Source of the DNA: Pseudomonas sp. Q1-7
GTDB lineage: Bacteria; Pseudomonadota; Gammaproteobacteria; Pseudomonadales; Pseudomonadaceae
Direction: 5' to 3'
Assembly: GCF_028010285.1 (NCBI RefSeq)
Contig: NZ_CP116304.1
Location: 5,596,501-5,660,500, forward strand
DNA length: 64,000 nucleotides
The position numbers and the translations under genes were made by a program. Below, piece after piece: positions 1-10,110 of this stretch. The notes under the pieces are model-generated. The model was not told the DNA's origin. It did not search any database and was given only the letters and a program-made list of their open reading frames with translations. Numbering within the stretch: the first letter of the stretch is position 1; every line of letters begins with the position of its first letter.

Positions 1-271
1 CGCCAACGCTGAACCAGCGCTGCCCCGCCGGCGGCTGCGGCCAGTAGCGATCGAGCAACTCGAGACCGAGACGCGCCGCCGGCTTGCTGACCACCACCAC
101 GGCACAGTAGCGGTCGAGGTCAAGGATGACGCCGCGTTGCTCAGGCGTTTCCTCCAGAGGTTCGATGGCCAGCAGCGGCAGGCTGCTGCTGAAGACCTGC
201 TGTTCGGCCAGGGTCGCGGCCAGGGCCTCGCACTCCTCGCTGGGGCGTGTCAGCAGCAACCGCCAGCCCAT
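1..271 (-). CDS. hemD: Uroporphyrinogen-III synthase, N-terminal part (cut by window edge)
   Basis: Reading leftward from an ATG at 271, the first 90 codons are open to the window edge. They begin [19 protein letters not shown], which fits the N-terminus of HemD, the cytosolic enzyme that closes and inverts ring D of hydroxymethylbilane to give uroporphyrinogen III for haem, sirohaem and B12 synthesis. The start overlaps the hemC stop (TGATG), so the two are probably translationally coupled, and HemD uses the product of HemC directly. The 3' end lies outside the window, so the length cannot be judged. The assignment rests on the RPxEE-type N-terminus and the hemC neighbour. Confidence 0.88.
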   Translation of the reverse strand, partial: MGWRLLLTRPSEECEALAATLAEQQVFSSSLPLLAIEPLEETPEQRGVILDLDRYCAVVVVSKPAARLGLELLDRYWPQPPAGQRWFSVG

Positions 272-1209
272 CACGGGTGACCGGCCTCGCCGTAGACGGC
301 CTTGAGGATGTCCCCGGCGCCCAGTTCCAGCAGCTCATCGGCGACCCGGACACCCAGGGCCTCGGCATCGGCGACAGCGGCGCGGCCTTCGGCGCGCAGC
401 AGTTGGCCGCCATCGGGCTGGCCCACCAGACCGCGCAGCCAGAGCTGCTCGCCTTCCAGCACCGCGTAGCAGGCGATGGGCACCTGGCAGCCGCCGTTCA
501 GGCGCTTGTTCAGGGCGCGCTCGGCGGTGACGCGCAGGGCGGTGGCCGGGTGGTGAAGGGGGGCCAGCAGGGCATGGATTTCGCGGTCGGAAGTGCGGCA
601 CTCGATGCCCACGGCCCCCTGACCGCCCGCCGGCAGGCTGTCCTCTACGCTGATGGAAGAGCGGATGCGATCCTCGAAACCGAGGCGGATCAGGCCGGCG
701 GCGGCGAGGATAATGGCGTCGTACTCGCCGGCATCCAGCTTGGCCAGGCGAGTGTTCACGTTGCCGCGCAGGAACTGGATTTTCAGGTCCGGCCGGCGAG
801 CCAGCAACTGGGCCTGGCGGCGCAGGCTGGACGTCCCCACCACGCTGCCGGCAGGCAGGGCGTCAAGGCTGTCGAAGCGGTTGGAGACGAAGGCGTCGCG
901 CGGGTCCTCGCGCTCGCAGATGCAGTACAGGCCAAGGCCTTCGGGGAAGTCCATGGGCACGTCCTTCATGGAGTGCACGGCGATGTCGGCCTCGTTTTCC
1001 AGCAAGGCGGTTTCCAGCTCCTTCACGAACAGCCCCTTGCCGCCGATCTTCGCCAATGGCGCATCGAGCAGCTTGTCGCCCTTGCTGACCATGGGCACCA
1101 GGCTGACCACGAGACCGGGATGGGCCTCCTCGAGACGGGCTTTGACGTATTCGGCCTGCCACAGGGCCAGGGCACTCTTGCGGGTGGCGATGCGGATCTC
1201 GCGGGACAT
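271..1209 (-). CDS. hemC: Hydroxymethylbilane synthase (porphobilinogen deaminase)
   Basis: HemC joins four porphobilinogen molecules into hydroxymethylbilane in the cytosol, on a covalently held dipyrromethane cofactor. The protein starts [18 protein letters not shown], carries the active-site stretches [20 protein letters not shown] and [10 protein letters not shown], and has the cofactor cysteine in [13 protein letters not shown] near residue 241. At 312 residues it is full length for the family. A GTG two codons upstream (1215) is also possible; I prefer the ATG at 1209 because GGAAG lies 5 bases before it. It leads hemD with a TGATG overlap. About 135 bases separate it from algR, which lies downstream-left of an independent promoter region. 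Confidence 0.96.
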   Translation of the reverse strand: MSREIRIATRKSALALWQAEYVKARLEEAHPGLVVSLVPMVSKGDKLLDAPLAKIGGKGLFVKELETALLENEADIAVHSMKDVPMDFPEGLGLYCICEREDPRDAFVSNRFDSLDALPAGSVVGTSSLRRQAQLLARRPDLKIQFLRGNVNTRLAKLDAGEYDAIILAAAGLIRLGFEDRIRSSISVEDSLPAGGQGAVGIECRTSDREIHALLAPLHHPATALRVTAERALNKRLNGGCQVPIACYAVLEGEQLWLRGLVGQPDGGQLLRAEGRAAVADAEALGVRVADELLELGAGDILKAVYGEAGHP

Positions 1210-1345
1210 GATCACTTCCGGAAACGGTAATGCCCGGAATCATAACAGGCCCGCGCACGGCAAGGGCGCGGGCGGTTGTCGCGGAGCGACACGGGTTGTC
1301 GAAGAAACGCAGCGGGCTGTCGCCAAGGCGTTCGCCGGCAGCCGG

Positions 1346-2092
1346 TCAGAGGTTGTTCATCAGTTTCCGCACGCCGGCGACATGACGGCGGCTGACAGTC
1401 AGGGCGTCGCCATTGAGACCCTTCAGGTACAACTGGAAGTGGCCCAGCGGCGTGCGCTGCAGGCGCTCGATACGCTCGCGGGCCACCAGCGCATTGCGGT
1501 GGATACGCACGAAACGGTCGCCGAACTCGTCCTCCAGCGCCTTCAACGGCTCATCCAGCAGCACTTCGCCATGCTCATGGCGCAGGGTCACGTACTTGTG
1601 GTCGGCGATGAAGAAGATCACCTGGTCCAGCGGGATCAGTTCGATGCCTTTCCGGGTACGGGCGCTGATGTGACTTCGGGGACCGCTCCCGCTGACCGCG
1701 GCAGGACGGGTCAGCGCAGCGAGTTGCACACGGTTGGGTCGCTCGGCCTTCTTCAGCGCCTCGGCCAGGGACTCGGAGCGCACGGGCTTGACCAGGTAGC
1801 CCACGGCGCTGACCTGGAAGGCCTCCAGGGCGAACTCGTCATGGGCCGTGCAGAAGATCACCGCCGGCGGCGCCTCCTTCTCGCAAAGCCTGGCGGCGAC
1901 CTGCAGCCCGTCCAGGCCGGGCATGCGAATGTCGAGCAGGACGACGTCCGGCTTGAGGCTGTCGATCAGGGTGAGCGCCTCTTCGCCGTTGCTGGCGGCA
2001 GGCTCCAGGACACGGTACCCCTCGAGATCACCGACCAGACGGCTGAGGCGCTCGCGGGCAAGGGGTTCATCGTCGACGATCAGGACATTCAT
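1346..2092 (-). CDS. algR: LytTR-family response regulator AlgR
   Basis: AlgR is the DNA-binding partner of the AlgZ (FimS) sensor. In P. aeruginosa it controls alginate synthesis (algD, algC), type IV pili and twitching motility. The 248-residue protein has a receiver domain (about 1-120) with acidic residues DDE at 7-9 and the phospho-acceptor Asp54 in LLDIRMPG, followed by a C-terminal LytTR DNA-binding domain (about 140-240, including FVRIHRNALVARERIERL). The start at [10 protein letters not shown] gives the length known for AlgR; the open frame runs 11 codons further. Its ATG overlaps the algZ stop by four bases, so both are made from one transcript. A target gene, algC, lies 51 kb away in this window. 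Confidence 0.96.
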   Translation of the reverse strand: MNVLIVDDEPLARERLSRLVGDLEGYRVLEPAASNGEEALTLIDSLKPDVVLLDIRMPGLDGLQVAARLCEKEAPPAVIFCTAHDEFALEAFQVSAVGYLVKPVRSESLAEALKKAERPNRVQLAALTRPAAVSGSGPRSHISARTRKGIELIPLDQVIFFIADHKYVTLRHEHGEVLLDEPLKALEDEFGDRFVRIHRNALVARERIERLQRTPLGHFQLYLKGLNGDALTVSRRHVAGVRKLMNNL

Positions 2093-3180
2093 ATCGCACG
2101 GGCTTCCTGCGTGAGTCTCGCACAAGGATAGCGTAGACAGGTGAAGTGGCGGCCGTCACGGCGCTCCACGCTGAGACTCGCCCGCGGCCCGAAAAGTGCC
2201 GTCAGGCGCGCATCGATATTGCGCAGAGCCTGCTGGGTTCCGCGCGATGGCGACTGTCCCTGGACCTCTTCGTACGGGTTGCTCACGCAGAGCCGGAACA
2301 TGCCATCGCGGTAATCCGCTTCGATCCGGACCAGCCCCCCTTCGATGCGCGGCTGGATGCCATGGATCAGGGCATTTTCCAGCAAGGGCTGCAGCGTCAA
2401 CTGGGGGATGGGCAGATCGTCCGGTACTTCATCCACCTGCCAATCCAACTGTAGCCGTTCTCCGAGACGATATTGCTCGATCGAAAGATATCGTTTCGCC
2501 AGCTCCAGCTCCTCGCCCCAATCCACCAGGGTTCCGGGCTTGGCCAGGCTGGCACGGAAGATGTCCGACAGGTCGAGCACCGCCTGCTCGGCCTTGTCCG
2601 GGTCGATCACCACCAGGCTGGCGATGCTGTTCAGGCTGTTGAACAGAAAGTGCGGGCGGATGCGCGCCTGCAGCGACTCGATGCGCGCCTTGAGCTCGGC
2701 CTGCTGTTGCTTGCGCCACTGGCTCTGCAGGTAGAAGTAGCGCAGCAGCAGGGCCGACATGATCAGGCTGATCAGGCCATGGCGCAGGTAGAGGTTGACC
2801 TCACCATCGCGCGGCAACGGCCCGCCGAGGTCGAAGTAGTCGGCCACGGCGGTGCCGGCCAGGGTCAGGCCCACCACCAGGGCGCAGCAGAGCCCTCCCG
2901 CCAGCGCTGCGCGCAGGCGCGCCAGGAGCGGTCGGAGCTGGCACAGCAGCGCGGCGGAGAGCAGCACGATCCATTGCACGAAAAGGGAGGTCAGGGCCAG
3001 GCGCACCCAGTTGAAGCTGGGCAGCATGGGCTCGGCCAGCACCAGCACCAGTACCAGCAACTCCGCCAGCAGCACCAGGCCGAGCAGGGCTTCGGGCAGG
3101 CAGAGTTCCGGCAGGAAGAAATCGTCGTTGGCGGTACTGGATCGCGCTTTCTTTTTCAGGCGCTTCGGCATCCCGGACAT
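2089..3180 (-). CDS. algZ: Membrane sensor histidine kinase AlgZ/FimS
   Basis: AlgZ is an inner-membrane kinase of the LytS-like family that acts with AlgR. It has about four hydrophobic segments between residues 27 and 150, then a His_kinase domain with the phospho-acceptor His177 in [17 protein letters not shown] and an N-box [12 protein letters not shown]. The protein is 363 residues, the expected size. It ends inside the algR start (ATGA). The start is uncertain between M1 and M4 (MPKRLKKK); GGGGAT just before M1 is closely spaced. It is divergent from argH, with about 210 bases between them. A 10/11-base inverted repeat at 2463-2498 lies inside the coding sequence. Confidence 0.94.
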   Translation of the reverse strand: MSGMPKRLKKKARSSTANDDFFLPELCLPEALLGLVLLAELLVLVLVLAEPMLPSFNWVRLALTSLFVQWIVLLSAALLCQLRPLLARLRAALAGGLCCALVVGLTLAGTAVADYFDLGGPLPRDGEVNLYLRHGLISLIMSALLLRYFYLQSQWRKQQQAELKARIESLQARIRPHFLFNSLNSIASLVVIDPDKAEQAVLDLSDIFRASLAKPGTLVDWGEELELAKRYLSIEQYRLGERLQLDWQVDEVPDDLPIPQLTLQPLLENALIHGIQPRIEGGLVRIEADYRDGMFRLCVSNPYEEVQGQSPSRGTQQALRNIDARLTALFGPRASLSVERRDGRHFTCLRYPCARLTQEARAI

Positions 3181-3389
3181 ATCCCCAATGGCCCGGCAGG
3201 CGACTAGCCGGGGTCGCCGGGCAAAAGCCTGTACTTAACCATCAATCCCGCGACGCTTCCGTGAAGGCCACGGCAAACTGCCCACCCCCCGACCGGACAG
3301 GCCGCGCCGGTTTTTCCGGCAACACTGTTATTATCGACGGTATTTTCCGGCCCATCGGCTTTCTTTCACCATCCGCACCGAGTGAACCC

Positions 3390-4784
<1,395 letters not shown>

Positions 4785-4797
4785 GGAACCACAGGCC

Positions 4798-5418
4798 ATG
4801 GACTGGCAGCATGACTGGCCGGGTACGCCCGGCCAGCGCATTTCCATCGTCGGCTGCTCCGGCGCCGGCAAGACCACCCTCGCACGGCAATTGGCCCACC
4901 TGCTCGACCGGCCCCACATCGAGCTCGACGCCCTCTTCCACCAGCGCGACTGGCAACCACTGCCCAGGACTGAGTTCCGCAGCCGTGTCGTCGACGCCCT
5001 GGCCGGCGAGTGCTGGATTGTGGAAGGCAGCTACGGCGCCGTGCGTCCGCAGGTGCTCGCCCGCGCCGACACCCAGATCTGGCTCGATCCGCCACGCGCC
5101 GAAGTGATGCGTAACCTGGTGCTGCGCAGCTTCGGCCGCGTGGTGCTGCGCCGGCGTCTGTGGAACGGCAACCGCGAGCGGCTCCGCAATCTCCTCAGCC
5201 TGGACCCCGAGCGCTCCATCATCCTCTGGGGCTGGACCCGTTTCGCCACCTACCGCGAACGCTTCCGCGTGGAGCACGAGAATCCGGAACTGGCGGGCAT
5301 CCTCCGCATACGCCTGGGTTCGCGCCGGGAAATCCGCGCCTTCCTGGACGAACTGCGGAAGCAGGCCGCCATCGGGCATGGCACACTCCCGCCATCGCAA
5401 CCGGAAGACACCCCATGA
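4798..5418 (+). CDS. P-loop NTPase, adenylate-kinase/topology-modulation-like
   Basis: A 206-residue protein with a Walker A motif GCSGAGKTT at residues 19-27 and a following LARQLAHLLDRPHIELDALFH segment. This is the layout of small nucleotide-kinase-like proteins annotated as adenylate kinase or DNA topology modulation protein (FlaR type). In that group the ELD...W stretch and later Arg-rich lid (RRRLWNGNRERLRNL) bind the second substrate. The true substrate is not known to me. It follows argH by 13 bases and overlaps the next gene by ATGA, so the three are probably cotranscribed. The C-terminal tail (PPSQPEDTP) looks disordered. Confidence 0.8.
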   Translation: MDWQHDWPGTPGQRISIVGCSGAGKTTLARQLAHLLDRPHIELDALFHQRDWQPLPRTEFRSRVVDALAGECWIVEGSYGAVRPQVLARADTQIWLDPPRAEVMRNLVLRSFGRVVLRRRLWNGNRERLRNLLSLDPERSIILWGWTRFATYRERFRVEHENPELAGILRIRLGSRREIRAFLDELRKQAAIGHGTLPPSQPEDTP

Positions 5419-5693
5419 CCGACGACATTGATGACGGCGAAGAGGCCTTCGCCGAAGCCACGCTGATCCAGGCCATCGAAAACCAGATCGAAGCCGACGA
5501 GCCGCCCGCCGCCCGCGCCACCTTCAACAAGCTGACCCTGGTGGGTTACGAGCGCGAGGAAATCCTCCAACTGATGGCCCTGGTGCTGGCCCACGAAATC
5601 GACGCCATGCTCGCCGCCGACCGTCCCTTCGACGGCGAATGGTACGAAAGGGCCTTGCGGGCACTGCCGGACCTGCCCGAAGATCAGGCCTGA
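5415..5693 (+). CDS. Small acidic conserved protein, function unknown
   Basis: A 92-residue acidic protein (MTDDIDDGEEAFAEATLIQ...). It starts on an ATG that overlaps the stop of the preceding P-loop gene by four bases, a strong sign of coupled translation. It is predicted to be mostly helical, with no signal peptide or membrane segment and no cysteine. I do not recognise a catalytic motif. Its place between argH and cyaA matches small conserved hypothetical genes of Pseudomonas. A role linked to the P-loop protein is a guess from the overlap only. Confidence 0.75.
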   Translation: MTDDIDDGEEAFAEATLIQAIENQIEADEPPAARATFNKLTLVGYEREEILQLMALVLAHEIDAMLAADRPFDGEWYERALRALPDLPEDQA

Positions 5694-5771
5694 CCTCGCC
5701 TACACTCCGTAGACTCCAAACTTCGGCCGGCCCCGCCGGTCTTTGCGGTACAACAAGAACAAGGAGCGACC

Positions 5772-6014
5772 ATGGTCTTCACCCCCGAACTCATCGCCGA
5801 ATTCGAACTGCTGGCCCTGTTCAACCTGGACAACACCCAGGAAGGCATCAAGGTGCACAACTCCGCCAACCCCAGATCCCAGGCCGCCGTCATGCGACTG
5901 CACGAGAAAGGCCTGATCACCCAGCCCGATGGCGGCTACCTGACCAGCCTCGGCCTGGATGCCGCCGAACACGTCCAGGCCTTGCGCACCATCCTCCTGC
6001 CCCAGCACGCCTGA
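5772..6014 (+). CDS. TIGR02647-type small protein
   Basis: An 80-residue protein that resembles the TIGR02647 family of proteobacterial small proteins, sometimes described as DNA-binding. The central segment (NSANPRSQAAVMRLHEKGLI then TQPDGGYLTSLG) reads like a winged-helix fragment in which a helix is followed by a short beta wing. It begins with ATG after an AAGGAG site at about 5760. The function is not established. It has its own 78-base leader and lies upstream of cyaA on the same strand. Confidence 0.78.
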   Translation: MVFTPELIAEFELLALFNLDNTQEGIKVHNSANPRSQAAVMRLHEKGLITQPDGGYLTSLGLDAAEHVQALRTILLPQHA

Positions 6015-6119
6015 CGCGGTTGCCGCTCAAGTCGGCAACCCCGCGGGCGATACAATGCGGATGCCTGCCGGCAGTGAAGGCTGCCGGCCAGGCCACCAGC
6101 CTCGGGACATGAGCAGAGC

Positions 6120-8957
6120 ATGACGCGCACCCAGGAAATCCGCCCGGACATCGACGACGGCATCGACCGCAAGGTCCTTGCGCAACTGCGCGCGCGCTTC
6201 CTCAAGGTCAACGACGGCCGCCTGAGTCGCGCCATGCAGGTACTGTCCACGCGCCAGCAACTGGTCCTGAAGCTCCTGCCGCTGCTGTTCCACGTCAACC
6301 ACCCGCTGTTGCCCGGCTATGTCTCCGGCACCACGCCGGCGGGGGTCGCCGCCTACGAACCGGATGACGAACTGCTGGCCGAAGCCCAGCGCCTGACCCG
6401 TTCCTTTTCCTACAAACCACGCCGTGGTCCACAGCCGGCGCCCATCCACGGCCTGTTCCTGATGGGCAGCCTGGGCACCATCGCCCAGGCCGAGCAGAGC
6501 GACATGGACATCTGGGTCTGCCATGCGCCGGAGCTTGATGCCGCCGCCATTGCCGAACTGCAGCGCAAATGCACGGCCCTGGAAGCCTGGGCGGACAGCC
6601 AGGGCGCCGAAGCGCACTTCTTCCTCATCGACCCGGCGCGCTTCACCCAGGGCGACCGCGAAACCCGTCTGACCTCCGACGACTGCGGCACCACCCAGCA
6701 CTATCTGCTGCTGGACGAGTTCTACCGCACCGCCATCTGGCTCGCCGGGCGCACCCCGCTCTGGTGGCTGGTGCCGGTGTACGAGGAAGCGCGTTACGCC
6801 GACTACACCTGCACCCTGCTGTCCAAGCGTTTCATCCGCGCCGAGGAGGTGCTCGACCTCGGCCACCTGGCGCACATCCCGCCCGGCGAATTCATCGGCG
6901 CCAGCATGTGGCAGCTCTACAAGGGCATCGAGTCGCCGTACAAATCCGTGCTCAAGCTGCTCCTGACCGAGGTCTACGCCAGCGAACACCCACAGGTGTC
7001 CTGCCTGTCCCTGCGCTTCAAGGAGGCGGTCTACGCCAACCGCCTGGACCTGGACGAACTGGACCCGTACATGGTCGTCTACCGCCGCCTGGAGGAATAC
7101 CTGCGCGGGCGCAACGAGACGGAGCGGCTGGAACTGATCCGTCGCTGCCTCTACCTGAAGGTGAACAAGAAACTCAGCCGGCCACCGCGCAACCGCAGCA
7201 AGAGCTGGCAGCGCCTGCTGCTGGAGCGCCTGACCGCCGAGTGGCACTGGCCGCAGCGCCAACTGACGATGCTCGACAGCCGCAGCCAGTGGAAGGTGCG
7301 CCAGGTGCTGGCCGAGCGCCGCGCGCTGGTCAACGAGCTGACTTACAGCTACCGCTTCCTGGCCCAGTTCGCTCGTAGCGAGCAGGCCAGCGGCACGCTC
7401 AGCAGCCGCGACCTGGGCGTCCTCGGCCGACGCCTCTATGCCGCCTTCGAACGCAAGGCGGGCAAGGTGGAGTTCATCAACCCGGGTATTGCCCCGGACC
7501 TTGCCGAGGACACGCTCACCCTGGTGCAGCACCCCAGCCCGGACAGCGTGGACGAGACTCAATGGGCGCTGTTTTCCGGCAGCCTGAATGCCCTGGAATG
7601 GCAGGACTTCGCACCGCTGAAGCGCAGCCGCGAACTGCTTCCCCTGCTCGCCTGGTGCCACCGCAACGGCGTGATCGACGCCGGGACCCGCCTGTCCCTG
7701 CATCCGGGCAGCAGCGACCTGACCGAATTCGAGCTGTCCAATCTGCTGGCCAGTCTGCAGCAGGCCTTCCCCCAGCCCCAGGGCCAGGTGGATGAGAACG
7801 CCCTGCTGAGGGCCGGCGTGGCGGCTGAAGTGCTGTTGCTGGTGAACGTCGGGATCGATCCACTGAAGCAGCACAGCCAGAAGAACGTCCACCTGACCAG
7901 CGAACGCACCGACGCCCTGGGCTATTCCGGGGTGCGCGAAAACCTGGTGGTGACCATCGATCAGGTGACCCTCAACAGCTGGAACGAAATGCTGGTCAGC
8001 CGCTACGAAGGGCCCGACGCCCTGCTCGCCTGCCTGCGCGATTACCTCAACGCCCTGCCCGCCGCAGGTGCCCGGCCCGGCCTGCGGGTCCGCTGCTTCT
8101 GCCGCAATCGTGCCCAGGCGATCGGCCAGCGGGTGGACGAGTTGTTCGGCGACGCCCAGGAGATGCTCGGAACGGCCGGCGTACCGCGCTTCCTGCTGCA
8201 AGTGCAGCAGCGCTTCCACGTGCTGCAACTGGAACCGGGACAGGTCAGCCATGCCAGCCTGGCGGACCTGCCGGCGCTAGTGGAACACCTGGGGCGCGAC
8301 CTGCCGGGCTACAGCCCGTTGCAACTGGACCGACGCGCCCTGGAGGACCAGGACCTGGCGGCTATCCTGCCGCTGGGCCGACCGAACTGCATTCAGGTGT
8401 TCTATCGCCAGGAGGGCGACAGCGCCGAAATCAACCTGCTGGACGAACACAACGCGCTCTGGCGCCAGCACCTGCCCTTCCACGACGAACAGAGCCTGTT
8501 GACGCCACTGCACCGCTTCCTGCAGTCGCTGCTCTATCGGCGCAATGCCCTGCTGCCGCTGGACAGTCCGCAAACCGTACCGCTGTCGGAAATCATCTAT
8601 TACGAGGTGACGGGCCAGGGCCGCCGACTGGAACGCCGCGCGGCACCTTCGGCGGCCGTCAGCCACCCCTTCTATGACGTGCAGGCGATTGTCGAACCGG
8701 CCGAACACGGCATGGTCCGCGTGACCCTGTACTGCAACCACCGGGAGTTTTCCGAACTGGAATACGGCGCCGGCCTGTTCAACGCGGTGGCGAAGCATAT
8801 CCTCGCCCAGCGCCGCGAGCCGGAACGCTACCCCTGCTACATCACCGACCTCGACCTGTCGCGGATACCCGGCAAGGGGCAGGCGCAGACCGTGCACTAC
8901 CTGCGCTACAAGGTCGAACTGGAAGAAAGGTTGAACCGGGCGCTGCGCGCAGGTTGA
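6120..8957 (+). CDS. cyaA: Class I adenylate cyclase
   Basis: CyaA makes cAMP from ATP. The 945-residue protein has the class I layout: an N-terminal catalytic half, with LFLMGSLGTIAQAEQSDMDIWVCH near residues 117-140 (the nucleotidyltransferase-fold Gly-Ser and Asp-x-Asp metal site), and a large C-terminal regulatory half. Its length is at the upper end for the class. In P. aeruginosa the class I enzyme coexists with membrane CyaB, which is the main source of cAMP for Vfr. It is preceded by a 105-base leader, ends 84 bases before the convergent rnk gene, and a REP-like palindrome lies in that gap. Confidence 0.96.
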   Translation: MTRTQEIRPDIDDGIDRKVLAQLRARFLKVNDGRLSRAMQVLSTRQQLVLKLLPLLFHVNHPLLPGYVSGTTPAGVAAYEPDDELLAEAQRLTRSFSYKPRRGPQPAPIHGLFLMGSLGTIAQAEQSDMDIWVCHAPELDAAAIAELQRKCTALEAWADSQGAEAHFFLIDPARFTQGDRETRLTSDDCGTTQHYLLLDEFYRTAIWLAGRTPLWWLVPVYEEARYADYTCTLLSKRFIRAEEVLDLGHLAHIPPGEFIGASMWQLYKGIESPYKSVLKLLLTEVYASEHPQVSCLSLRFKEAVYANRLDLDELDPYMVVYRRLEEYLRGRNETERLELIRRCLYLKVNKKLSRPPRNRSKSWQRLLLERLTAEWHWPQRQLTMLDSRSQWKVRQVLAERRALVNELTYSYRFLAQFARSEQASGTLSSRDLGVLGRRLYAAFERKAGKVEFINPGIAPDLAEDTLTLVQHPSPDSVDETQWALFSGSLNALEWQDFAPLKRSRELLPLLAWCHRNGVIDAGTRLSLHPGSSDLTEFELSNLLASLQQAFPQPQGQVDENALLRAGVAAEVLLLVNVGIDPLKQHSQKNVHLTSERTDALGYSGVRENLVVTIDQVTLNSWNEMLVSRYEGPDALLACLRDYLNALPAAGARPGLRVRCFCRNRAQAIGQRVDELFGDAQEMLGTAGVPRFLLQVQQRFHVLQLEPGQVSHASLADLPALVEHLGRDLPGYSPLQLDRRALEDQDLAAILPLGRPNCIQVFYRQEGDSAEINLLDEHNALWRQHLPFHDEQSLLTPLHRFLQSLLYRRNALLPLDSPQTVPLSEIIYYEVTGQGRRLERRAAPSAAVSHPFYDVQAIVEPAEHGMVRVTLYCNHREFSELEYGAGLFNAVAKHILAQRREPERYPCYITDLDLSRIPGKGQAQTVHYLRYKVELEERLNRALRAG

Positions 8958-8983
8958 TGCAACAACCCGTCCGGCTCGCTATC

Positions 8984-9025
8984 CCGCGGGAGCGGTCTCA
9001 ATCGCGAGTGAATTCGCTCCCGCGG
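8984..9025. repeat. REP-like palindrome between cyaA and rnk
   Basis: Eleven-base arms (CCGCGGGAGCG / CGCTCCCGCGG) flank an interior that reads tctcaatcgcgagtgaatt. The same core pattern (GGAGCG...caatc.cga.tgaatt CGCTCC) recurs at 15982-16016 and as decayed copies near 30518 and 31060-31101. This is the extragenic palindrome type common in Pseudomonas. It lies between convergent genes. Confidence 0.8.
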
Positions 9026-9040
9026 CATGCGTCGCGTGGA

Positions 9041-9448
9041 TCAGCGGGCGTATTCGCCAGCCGCCTCGGGCTGGTATTCGACATCCAGCAGGGTCAGTTG
9101 GAGGGTCTTGCCGCCAGGCACCGGCCAGTCGATGTGCTGACCGACGGACAGGCCGAGCAGCGCACTGCCCACCGGCGCGAGGATGGAGACCCGCCCTTCG
9201 CCACCCACATCCTCCGGGTAGACCAGGGTCAGGTGATAATCCTTGCCGCTGCTCTCTTCGCGGCAATGGACGCGCGAGTTCATGGTGACGACGCCCGGCG
9301 GTACCTCATCATGGCCCACCACCTGGGCGCGAGCCAACTCGCGCTCCAGCGCCTCGGCGGCGGGGCCGAATTCCTCCAGGCTATCGAGCAGGCGCTCCAG
9401 GCGTTGCAGGTCGAGACGGGTAATGGTGATGGGCGGGTGGGTGTTCAT
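9041..9448 (-). CDS. rnk: Regulator of nucleoside diphosphate kinase
   Basis: Rnk is a small RNA-polymerase-binding protein of the GreA/GreB fold. In Pseudomonas it affects nucleoside diphosphate kinase levels and alginate production. The 135-residue sequence has an N-terminal short coiled-coil (LDLQRLERLLDSLEEFGPAAEALERELA) and a C-terminal FKBP-like Gre domain with PVGSALLGLSVGQHIDWPVPGG. It lacks the long coiled coil of GreA, as expected for Rnk. It is transcribed leftward, convergent with cyaA, and separated from the upstream leftward genes by a strong terminator. Confidence 0.95.
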   Translation of the reverse strand: MNTHPPITITRLDLQRLERLLDSLEEFGPAAEALERELARAQVVGHDEVPPGVVTMNSRVHCREESSGKDYHLTLVYPEDVGGEGRVSILAPVGSALLGLSVGQHIDWPVPGGKTLQLTLLDVEYQPEAAGEYAR

Positions 9449-9487
9449 GGCGAACGCGCGACTCCTTGTGCAGATGGCGAAAAAGCG

Positions 9488-9513
9488 AAACCCCGCCCGA
9501 AGGCGGGGTTTCA
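9488..9513 (-). terminator. Rho-independent terminator after the cyaY-DUF1289 group
   Basis: A perfect 11-base stem (GAAACCCCGCC / GGCGGGGTTTC) has a CGAA loop. On the minus strand it is followed by GCTTTTT. It ends leftward transcription from the AraC-cyaY-DUF1289 group before rnk. Confidence 0.88.
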
Positions 9514-9588
9514 GATTTTGTCTGGCCGGACAAGATGCCCGGAAGCCCGACAGTACGTCAGGGCACAGGCCTTGGCAAGACCGGTCGG

Positions 9589-9801
9589 TCAGCCCGGTGG
9601 AAGCCGCCTCCGCTGCAGGGCGGCGGCGCAGATTTCACGGCGGCGCAGGTCGCTGGCCTGGTTCCACTCGCAGATTTCCGCCAGGGTGCGGCCGCAGCCT
9701 ACACAGACGTCGGCATCGTCCAGACAGCAGCGTCGGACGCAGGGCGACGGGTGGCGGGCCGCAGGCGCACGGTCAGAGTTCGTCGAACTCAATGTCTTCA
9801 C
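9589..9801 (-). CDS. DUF1289 cysteine-rich small protein
   Basis: A 70-residue protein with the DUF1289 cysteine pattern: PCVRRCCLDDADVCVGCGRTLAEICEW. The four spaced cysteines suggest a metal or Fe-S site, but no reaction is known to me. The only workable start is a GTG at 9801, inside the last 29 bases of cyaY. Its position directly behind the frataxin gene cyaY, an iron-binding Fe-S assembly factor, makes an Fe-S role attractive but unproven. Confidence 0.82.
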   Translation of the reverse strand: MKTLSSTNSDRAPAARHPSPCVRRCCLDDADVCVGCGRTLAEICEWNQASDLRRREICAAALQRRRLPPG

Positions 9802-10105
9802 CCGCCTGCTCGCGGGTCACCCGATTGAGCAACTCGCCCAGGGGCTCCTCGCTGCTGTCGCAGATCCAGCGGCCGCTGGCTTCGTCATAGTCGAAGTGGA
9901 AGCCCCCCGAGCGCGCCGCCACCCAGAGCTGGCGCAGCGGTTCCTGGCGGCTGAGGATCACCTGGCTGCCGTTCTCGAAGCGCACGGTTAGCACGCCGCC
10001 ACTGTTTTCCAGATCCAGGTCCAGGTCGCTGTCATCGAATACGTCTTCCACGCGTTCCTGGACCTCATCGACCAGATCGTGGAATCGGGCTTCGCTCAAA
10101 CTCAT
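9773..10105 (-). CDS. cyaY: Frataxin-like iron donor CyaY
   Basis: CyaY binds iron and modulates IscS/IscU Fe-S cluster assembly in the cytosol. The 110-residue protein begins MSLSEARFHDLVDEVQERVEDVF, with the acidic first helix that binds iron (DDSDLDLDLE follows). It then has the frataxin beta sheet, including GGFHFDYD and a core WICD segment. Length and order match the family. It starts 5 bases after the stop of the AraC-type gene and overlaps the DUF1289 gene by 29 bases. Confidence 0.95.
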   Translation of the reverse strand: MSLSEARFHDLVDEVQERVEDVFDDSDLDLDLENSGGVLTVRFENGSQVILSRQEPLRQLWVAARSGGFHFDYDEASGRWICDSSEEPLGELLNRVTREQAGEDIEFDEL

Positions 10106-10110
10106 CAGGT

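Noticed and set aside
1230-1330. Terminator between hemC and algR
   Set aside because: CCCGCGC/GCGCGGG can form a 7-bp stem but has no T run in either direction, so I did not call it.
6027-8252. A 741-codon open frame antisense to cyaA
   Set aside because: It is the mirror of GC-rich cyaA codons, has low-complexity Ala/Gln/Val/Gly composition, and no ribosome site or family motif.
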